Shown piece by piece: positions 59,185 to 64,000 of a stretch of DNA of 64,000 nt. A program made the translations under genes and the position numbers. This DNA comes from Candidatus Krumholzibacteriota bacterium. GTDB lineage: Bacteria > Krumholzibacteriota > Krumholzibacteriia > Krumholzibacteriales > Krumholzibacteriaceae. Numbering within the stretch: position 1 is the first letter of the stretch; every line of letters starts with the position of its first letter. Location of the stretch: the NCBI GenBank assembly GCA_016932415.1, contig JAFGCX010000029.1, positions 6,384 to 70,383 on the forward strand, read 5' to 3'. Below the pieces are notes generated by a model. That model had not been told where the DNA came from. It saw only the letters and a list, made by a program, of their open reading frames with translations, and ran no database searches.

Positions 59185-59412
59185 ATGAAGATGTTTCTGA
59201 AAACGATAGCAACGGGAGCCGCCCTGGCCGCGGGGATCGTAAGCATATTCCAGAATGCTCCCGTGATGCTCTTTATAAAAAGGACAGCTCTGACTTTTAT
59301 CGGGTTTTATTTTCTCGGCGTCGTGCTGAATGTCCTGTGGAATACCGCGATGTCGTATGTTCCCGGCTTTCCGGGAAAGAAGCTGAAGGGTGAAGAGGAA
59401 GAAGCATCTTGA
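59185..59412 (+). CDS. Small two-helix membrane protein of unknown function
   Basis: The 75-residue protein has two hydrophobic segments (about 6-22 and 29-53, 'LTFIGFYFLGVVLNVLWNTA') and a short acidic tail (GKKLKGEEEEAS). No family is recognised. It begins 15 bp after flhF, in the place where flhG is often found, and should be co-transcribed. Small membrane proteins at this position occur in other flagellar loci, but no function is known to me. Confidence 0.65.
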   Translation: MKMFLKTIATGAALAAGIVSIFQNAPVMLFIKRTALTFIGFYFLGVVLNVLWNTAMSYVPGFPGKKLKGEEEEAS

Positions 59413-59502
59413 TTATGACCTGTGACCGGATGATCGGGCCTTGAGGACTGGCGGCGCGGGGATGTGAAGAAGGCCCGGCATCGACGGCGGAAGTGATCGA
59501 TC

Positions 59503-59667
59503 ATGTCTGAGAGAATCGACGGGGTGACCCCGCCCCTGGTCGTCGTCCCTCCGGGAAAATCCTGGAAGGAACGGAAAAAAGAGGACGACGGAGAAAGGGA
59601 CAGGGCGAAAAAGAAAAAAAGCAAGATCGACAAGGATGACGAGCACCTGATCGACAGGAGAGCGTGA
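59503..59667 (+). CDS. Small highly charged protein, putative
   Basis: A 54-residue open frame starts at ATG 59503 after a GGCGGAAG stretch. It encodes 'MSERIDGVTPPLVVVPPGKS', followed by a Lys/Glu/Asp/Arg-rich tail. The Pro/Val-rich head followed by a charged tail is more gene-like than a random frame, and it fills an otherwise empty gap between 59412 and the next gene. No family was recognised. Moderate support only. Confidence 0.45.
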   Translation: MSERIDGVTPPLVVVPPGKSWKERKKEDDGERDRAKKKKSKIDKDDEHLIDRRA

Positions 59668-59766
59668 GAAGCGGGTCGGAAAAATGCTTTTTTCGGGCGA
59701 AAAGATGGAATTCATTGCTCAAGTCAAAGGGCAGAATGGACGAAGTAAAATAAAATGGAGATGAAC

Positions 59767-60249
59767 ATGCAATTTATTGAAAGTCTGTCATTTAGTTACG
59801 CGCTCGTGATCTCGGGGCTCATCGCCCTGATCTTATCGATCGTTCCCGGCCTTGCCGCCCTTAAAAGGAGAAAGGTCAGGACCGCGCCGGCGATCGCCGT
59901 GGTGGAGTCTTTCGAGGAGTTCGAAGTGAACAGGCCGATCCCGGGGGCGTACCTTTCTGTCGCCCGCGAGACATGCACCGAGATATCGAGCCTGGTATCG
60001 AGGCTCGGTTCGGTCATGGACAGGATCGATGATTCGGTCAATCTCTGTCTCGAAGGTTGCGGCGAACTGATCGACAGGGGATCAGGGATCATTACGATGG
60101 CCGGGCTGTCGGAGACGATGCATGACGCGAGGGATATCGCATCAAGGATAAACGATCTGAAGGACCTGGGAGTCGATGAAAGCGGCATCGCCGGAAAGCT
60201 CAAAATTGACAATGAACTGGTCCGGTTGTATATGCACGTCGGAGGATAG
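59767..60249 (+). CDS. Membrane-anchored helical protein of unknown function
   Basis: The 160-residue product starts with one membrane segment ('SYALVISGLIALILSIVPGL'), then a basic stretch (KRRKVRT) and a helical cytoplasmic part with 'VARETCTEISSLVSRLGSVM' and a C-terminal 'KLKIDNELVRLYMHVGG'. The C-terminus resembles short DUF2802-like helices found after flhF in some genomes, but I cannot confirm this. ATG 59767 has GGAG 6 bp upstream and is preferred to ATG 59755. It lies in the flhF-to-HDOD stretch of the fliP unit. Confidence 0.6.
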   Translation: MQFIESLSFSYALVISGLIALILSIVPGLAALKRRKVRTAPAIAVVESFEEFEVNRPIPGAYLSVARETCTEISSLVSRLGSVMDRIDDSVNLCLEGCGELIDRGSGIITMAGLSETMHDARDIASRINDLKDLGVDESGIAGKLKIDNELVRLYMHVGG

Positions 60250-60338
60250 ATAAAAACGCTGTGCCGCAGGGAGCCCGGGCTGCGCGCCGTTCGGATCGTT
60301 CCCGTTATCGGAGACCTGAAAAAGATTATGGAGTAGTG

Positions 60339-61199
60339 ATGACTCAGAATGTCTCGATAAACAAGTTGATAATGCTTACCGGAGATCTTCCTCCGATGCC
60401 TTATGTCGCGAGGAAGGTCATGGAAGTAGTCAACAAACCGTCAACGAACGCCGAGACCCTCCAGGAGATAATATCGAAGGACCAGGGTCTTTCGAGCCAT
60501 ATACTCAAAATAGCCAATTCGGCGCTGTACGCGGTGAGCAGAAGGATCGAAACACTGACGGACGCCATCGTTATGCTTGGATTCAATTCCATAAGGACTC
60601 TCGCCATCATGAGCGCGACCAAGAATCTGCATAATTTCGCCAAGCGGGGCAAGATACTGGGCCTGAAGGATAAACTGATGTGGGAACACTCCGTCGCCGC
60701 CGCGATAGCTTCGAGGATGATCGCGCAGCACGTCAATTCTTCCCACGTGGAAAACGCTTTCATGGCCGGACTGCTTCACGATATCGGCAAGCTCGTAATC
60801 CTCCAGAAGCTCAACGACGACTTCAACCAGATCGTAGAGGAAGTCTACAACACGGGCAGGCATTTCAGCGAAGTGGAAGAGGCTATTCTCGGATTCACGC
60901 ACGCCGAGGTCGGAGCGCTTCTTATGAAAAAATGGAAATTCTCCGAAGAGTTCGAAGAGGCTGTACAGTCTCACCATTCGGTAACATCGGAACTCGGACC
61001 GAACAGGCAGCTTGTATTCTACATCGATCTCGCCAACAAGATGTGCCACAAGCTTGGTGTCGGATTTATCAGGGAACCTGACCTCGATCTTTCCGCCGAG
61101 ATCTCGGCGATCAGGCTGGGGATAAAAAATGAAGAACTGATCATGCTGGAGGATTCGGTAAAGATGATCCTTCAGCAGGAAAGATCGGTATTTTTATAG
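60339..61199 (+). CDS. HDOD domain signalling protein, first copy
   Basis: The 286-residue protein is a single HDOD domain. It shows 'LPPMPYVARKVMEVVNKPST', 'SKDQGLSSHILKIANSALYA', 'AIVMLGFNSIRTLAIMSA' and 'MAGLLHDIGKLVILQ'. HDOD proteins act in signalling and motility control, and most lack known catalytic activity. The frame is open to 60261, but ATG 60339 has TGGAG upstream and gives the normal family start. A second HDOD gene follows 39 bp later. Confidence 0.92.
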   Translation: MTQNVSINKLIMLTGDLPPMPYVARKVMEVVNKPSTNAETLQEIISKDQGLSSHILKIANSALYAVSRRIETLTDAIVMLGFNSIRTLAIMSATKNLHNFAKRGKILGLKDKLMWEHSVAAAIASRMIAQHVNSSHVENAFMAGLLHDIGKLVILQKLNDDFNQIVEEVYNTGRHFSEVEEAILGFTHAEVGALLMKKWKFSEEFEEAVQSHHSVTSELGPNRQLVFYIDLANKMCHKLGVGFIREPDLDLSAEISAIRLGIKNEELIMLEDSVKMILQQERSVFL

Positions 61200-61238
61200 A
61201 AGGAATGACCAGGGGAAGGAAAGAGCAGGACATATCAG

Positions 61239-62141
61239 ATGGTAGTGATCGATCCAGGTAACCCGGAAGCGAAAGAATTATCCGTCGTTTCGATGGAAAA
61301 GGTTGTAAGCAGGATGTCCGACCTGCCTACACTGCCGAATACGTTGATGAAGATATGGATGCTTCTCGAATCGGCCGACTCATCATCGAAAGATCTCGAA
61401 AAAGTGATCTCTCTCGACCAGTCGCTGAGCGCGAAGATCCTTCGTCTGGCAAATTCCCCTTTCTATCACATCCCGCAGAAAGTGAACAACGTCTCGAGCG
61501 CCATAGTCAATGTCGGGTTCGAGACGATCAAGAACCTGGTGATAACCGTCTCCGTCACCTCCGTGCTCAAAAAACTCAAGAGCACGAACAAGTATTTCCC
61601 TCTCAAGGAATTCTGGCGCCACAGCGCGTCGGTCGGCGTCGTCGCGAGGGCTTTCGCGAAAAAGGTCCCGGGCGTCGACAGCGAACTCTGTTTCTGCGCG
61701 GGGGTACTTCACGACATAGGAAAATTCGTTCTGAATATTCTCTACCCGAATCAATATGCCGAAGCGATATCGCTTGCAGCGGTCGAAAAAAACTATATCC
61801 ACCTGGCGGAAAGGGATGTCTTTTCGTTCGATCACGCGAAGGTGGGCGAGGTCTTTGCCCGGTACTGGCAGTTTTCCAACGATCTCAGGTCGATCATCGG
61901 ATCGCACCACAAAGAGCTCAGCGAAGTCGATGACGAGGTCCTGATGGAGACCGCGGTCGTCCAAATCGCCGACGCGCTCGTCCGCAATATTCCGTACGGG
62001 TTCCCCGGTGATTTCATGAAAGGCGAATATTCAGATCACGTCTTCGAGCTTTTCGATATCAATATCGGGTTCATCGAGGAATTCCAGAAAGATATAATGA
62101 AAGATATCACCTCGGCGAGCGAGATACTCAATCTTGTCTGA
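61239..62141 (+). CDS. HDOD domain signalling protein, second copy
   Basis: The 300-residue paralogue has the same domain ('MSDLPTLPNTLMKIWMLLES', 'SLDQSLSAKILRLANSPFYH', 'CAGVLHDIGKFVLNIL') with a short N-terminal extension. The two copies are clearly diverged. They probably arose by an old duplication and may act on different targets. Position at the end of the flagellar unit suggests motility control, as in other flagellar loci with HDOD genes. Confidence 0.92.
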   Translation: MVVIDPGNPEAKELSVVSMEKVVSRMSDLPTLPNTLMKIWMLLESADSSSKDLEKVISLDQSLSAKILRLANSPFYHIPQKVNNVSSAIVNVGFETIKNLVITVSVTSVLKKLKSTNKYFPLKEFWRHSASVGVVARAFAKKVPGVDSELCFCAGVLHDIGKFVLNILYPNQYAEAISLAAVEKNYIHLAERDVFSFDHAKVGEVFARYWQFSNDLRSIIGSHHKELSEVDDEVLMETAVVQIADALVRNIPYGFPGDFMKGEYSDHVFELFDINIGFIEEFQKDIMKDITSASEILNLV

Positions 62142-62259
62142 TCCCGCCTGGCGAATATTCACTTTGACACGGCAAGCGCTTCTCTCTTAATCTTCTGTCG
62201 GCAGCGTCGGTGTTTTCACCTCCCTTCAGCGGTGTGACGCTTTCAAAAGGGAAAGGGAT

Positions 62260-63021
62260 ATGGATTCTTTCAGGGTGACAATCCTTGGTTCAGGCACGAT
62301 CATGCCGGTCCGGGGAAAGAGAGCGACGACTCTCATGGTAGAATCGGGGGGGGAGAAGTTCCTTTTCGACTGCGGGCCGGGCGCGATGGATGCCCTTGCC
62401 GAAAACAATATACCGTACAGCTCGGTCTCGAAGATATTCCTCACCCATTTCCATCCAGACCATACGCTCGGGATCGTTCATTATCTTTCGGCGCTTAAAA
62501 ACGACAGGTCTGCCGGTATTCCGGAAAGATTGGAGATCATCGGCCCGGAAGGGACCGGTGATTTTCTCCAGCGGCTGAGCGTCCCCTATCCATCGCTGCC
62601 GGCGGCGGCGAGGATCGAGGTCACAGAGCTCTCTGACGGCGACGAGGCTGTTTTCGGCGGCGTAGAGGTCACTGCCGCTCTGGCCGATCACGCAAGCGCT
62701 CCAGCCCTTTCGTACAGAGCGGACTCGAACGGAAGATCGATCGTATATACCGGCGACACAGCGTATAACGAACGGCTCGTCAGGCTTGCCCAGGGAGCGG
62801 ATCTTCTCATCGCCGAATGCTCTTTTCCCGATTCTATCCCTGTGGCGGGGCATATGACCCCATCAGCCGCGGGGCGCCTCGCGGCGGAGGCTTCGGCAGA
62901 ACGCCTCATCCTTATCCATCTTTATCCATATTATGAAGTGAGCGATCCAATCGACACTGTTAAAACAAGATATAAAGGTGACATATCGACAGCCTTTGAC
63001 GGGATGACGATCGGCGTCTGA
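62260..63021 (+). CDS. MBL-fold hydrolase, RNase Z-like
   Basis: The 253-residue protein has the metallo-beta-lactamase motifs of the RNase Z/ElaC-related group: 'LGSGTIMPVRGKRATTLMVE', HFHPDH (zinc site), 'DHASAPALSYR', 'YTGDTAYN' and 'LIHLYPYY'. It lacks the long exosite arm of true RNase Z, so other substrates are possible. It follows AAGGGAAAGGGAT at ATG 62260. It lies 118 bp after the HDOD gene and may be a separate transcript. Confidence 0.88.
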   Translation: MDSFRVTILGSGTIMPVRGKRATTLMVESGGEKFLFDCGPGAMDALAENNIPYSSVSKIFLTHFHPDHTLGIVHYLSALKNDRSAGIPERLEIIGPEGTGDFLQRLSVPYPSLPAAARIEVTELSDGDEAVFGGVEVTAALADHASAPALSYRADSNGRSIVYTGDTAYNERLVRLAQGADLLIAECSFPDSIPVAGHMTPSAAGRLAAEASAERLILIHLYPYYEVSDPIDTVKTRYKGDISTAFDGMTIGV

Positions 63022-63102
63022 AGATTATTTGCAACAAACCTGGCCCTTTTAACGTCATATTATACATAAGCCCGGGATTATTCATAAACGGAGGAGGCTG
63101 TG

Positions 63103-63894
63103 ATGAGATCGAGATGGATTTATATTCTGCTGATATTGACTGTATTTGTCCCTTCGACTCTTTCCGCCTACAGGCTTACCGAGATCTGGGAAAAGAATTA
63201 CGAAGTGGAAGAAGGCGCTCTTTTCATTCTGCAGAACGTTAACGGGAGCATAGATGTCGAGGGGTATGGCGGCGACAGGATCGAGGTCGTCGCGGAGATC
63301 AGGATCAAGGCGGCGAGCAAGGATAAGGCGAAAAAGATATTAAGAAAGATCGAATTCGACGTCGAACATGAACGCGGCCTTCTCAGGATCGAGGCGGATC
63401 TGCCAAAGCTGAAAAAAGAGGGCCTCTTCGGGCTCCTCGGCAGTTCAGGCCCGTCGATCGCGATAAGATATCGCGTCAGGGTCCCCAAAAGAACGGACGT
63501 TGAGTTGAGGTCCGTCAATGGCAGGGTCGCCTCGAGATCGGTGAAGGGTACTTTCCTGCTGAAAACGGTCAATGGCGGTATCGGCCTTCATTCTCTCGGC
63601 GGGGAGGGGACTCTCGGAACGGTCAACGGAGGGATCGACTGCGCGATAGAACAGTTCGATTCGGGAGCAGAGCTTTCGATCAAATCGGTGAACGGCTCGG
63701 TGAAGCTCGAGCTTCCCGAAGATGCCGGGGCCGAGCTCGATATCAAGACGCTAAACGGCAAGATCAGGACCGATTTCGAACTGAACCGCGTTAGAAGGAT
63801 CAAGAGGTCGAGGATCGAGGGATCCATCGGCGATGGCGATGGATATATCAATATAAGGACCACCAATGGTGGCGTCACAGTAAGGTCGATCTAG
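63103..63894 (+). CDS. Secreted DUF4097-like repeat protein
   Basis: The 263-residue product has a signal peptide (ILLILTVFVPSTLSAY) and a beta-rich body with repeated 'NVNGSIDVEG', 'SVNGRVASRS', 'TVNGGIGLHS', 'SVNGSVKLEL' and 'TLNGKIRTDF' units, each with an NG turn, as in DUF4097 beta-helix proteins. The function of these is unknown. ATG 63103 has GAGGAGG 5 bp upstream, and the preceding GTG at 63100 is less likely. Confidence 0.85.
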   Translation: MRSRWIYILLILTVFVPSTLSAYRLTEIWEKNYEVEEGALFILQNVNGSIDVEGYGGDRIEVVAEIRIKAASKDKAKKILRKIEFDVEHERGLLRIEADLPKLKKEGLFGLLGSSGPSIAIRYRVRVPKRTDVELRSVNGRVASRSVKGTFLLKTVNGGIGLHSLGGEGTLGTVNGGIDCAIEQFDSGAELSIKSVNGSVKLELPEDAGAELDIKTLNGKIRTDFELNRVRRIKRSRIEGSIGDGDGYINIRTTNGGVTVRSI

Positions 63895-63979
63895 GGGGAC
63901 GCCCGGGCCCGGCGGGAGATATTATCAAAAGTTGTGGATGAAGAAAAATGAGCGTATCCTCGGTTTGAATTAAAAACCA

Positions 63980-63995
63980 GTCCTTGAGTAAGGAC
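63980..63995. repeat. Small hairpin at the window edge
   Basis: GTCCTT and AAGGAC form a perfect 6-bp stem with loop GAGT, about 85 bp after the last gene. Without the sequence to the right its role (terminator or other) cannot be judged. Confidence 0.25.
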
Positions 63996-64000
63996 AAAGG

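Noticed and set aside
1-64000. CRISPR arrays, insertion sequences, tRNA and rRNA genes
   Set aside because: I looked for regular repeats, transposase-like frames and cloverleaf patterns in the gaps and saw none. A dedicated RNA search could still find small RNAs.

Overview
The window is almost entirely one large flagellar locus (about 18.8-59.4 kb, all on the + strand), flanked by cytochrome c maturation, peptide transport and housekeeping genes on the left and by signalling and metallo-hydrolase genes on the right. FlgH/FlgI (L and P rings) and FlgA show a Gram-negative envelope. FliW together with CsrA, two tandem flagellins, MotE and FlbD, and frequent GTG/TTG starts, suggest a deep-branching or uncultured bacterial lineage rather than a gammaproteobacterium. 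I cannot name the phylum from sequence alone. I saw no rRNA, tRNA, transposase or CRISPR array.

Left flank (1-13.8 kb): a truncated DUF885 lipoprotein-like gene diverges from resB-resC (cytochrome c assembly). Next come a family-5 solute-binding protein, a metallo-beta-lactamase/beta-CASP protein with an N-terminal hydrophobic segment, and two Dpp/Opp-type permeases with no ATPase genes beside them. A PP-loop thiolase-like protein, a Nudix hydrolase (-), a CstA-type transporter, a PfkB kinase and a YfcE-type phosphodiesterase (-) follow.

Bridging module (14.1-18.8 kb): a zinc-ribbon methyltransferase, a TPR glycosyltransferase and a receiver-PAS-histidine kinase sit behind a sigma-54-like promoter of the same type as the flagellar ones. 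Flagellin or surface modification and regulation are plausible roles, but this is inference.

Flagellar locus: it divides into transcription units that match visible promoters. Unit A: flgF-G-A-H-I-J-N-K-L-fliW-csrA. Next are two flagellin genes, each followed by strong hairpins, and flaG. A sigma-28-type promoter precedes fliD-fliS-fliT-like-flgM. Unit B: two orphan genes, then flgB-C-fliE-F-G-H-I-J. Unit C: motE-fliK-flgD-flgE-flbD-motA-motB-fliL-M-N-O. Unit D: fliP-Q-R-flhB-flhA-flhF, small orphan genes, then two HDOD genes. Units A-D each begin with a GG-N10-GC (-24/-12) sigma-54 promoter. Upstream lie one or two copies of an imperfect 15-bp palindrome (GGGAAA...TTTCCC type) that I propose as the activator site. 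No fliA, rpoN, enhancer-binding protein, flhG or che gene is in the window.

Right flank (62-64 kb): an RNase Z-like metallo-hydrolase and a secreted DUF4097-type repeat protein.
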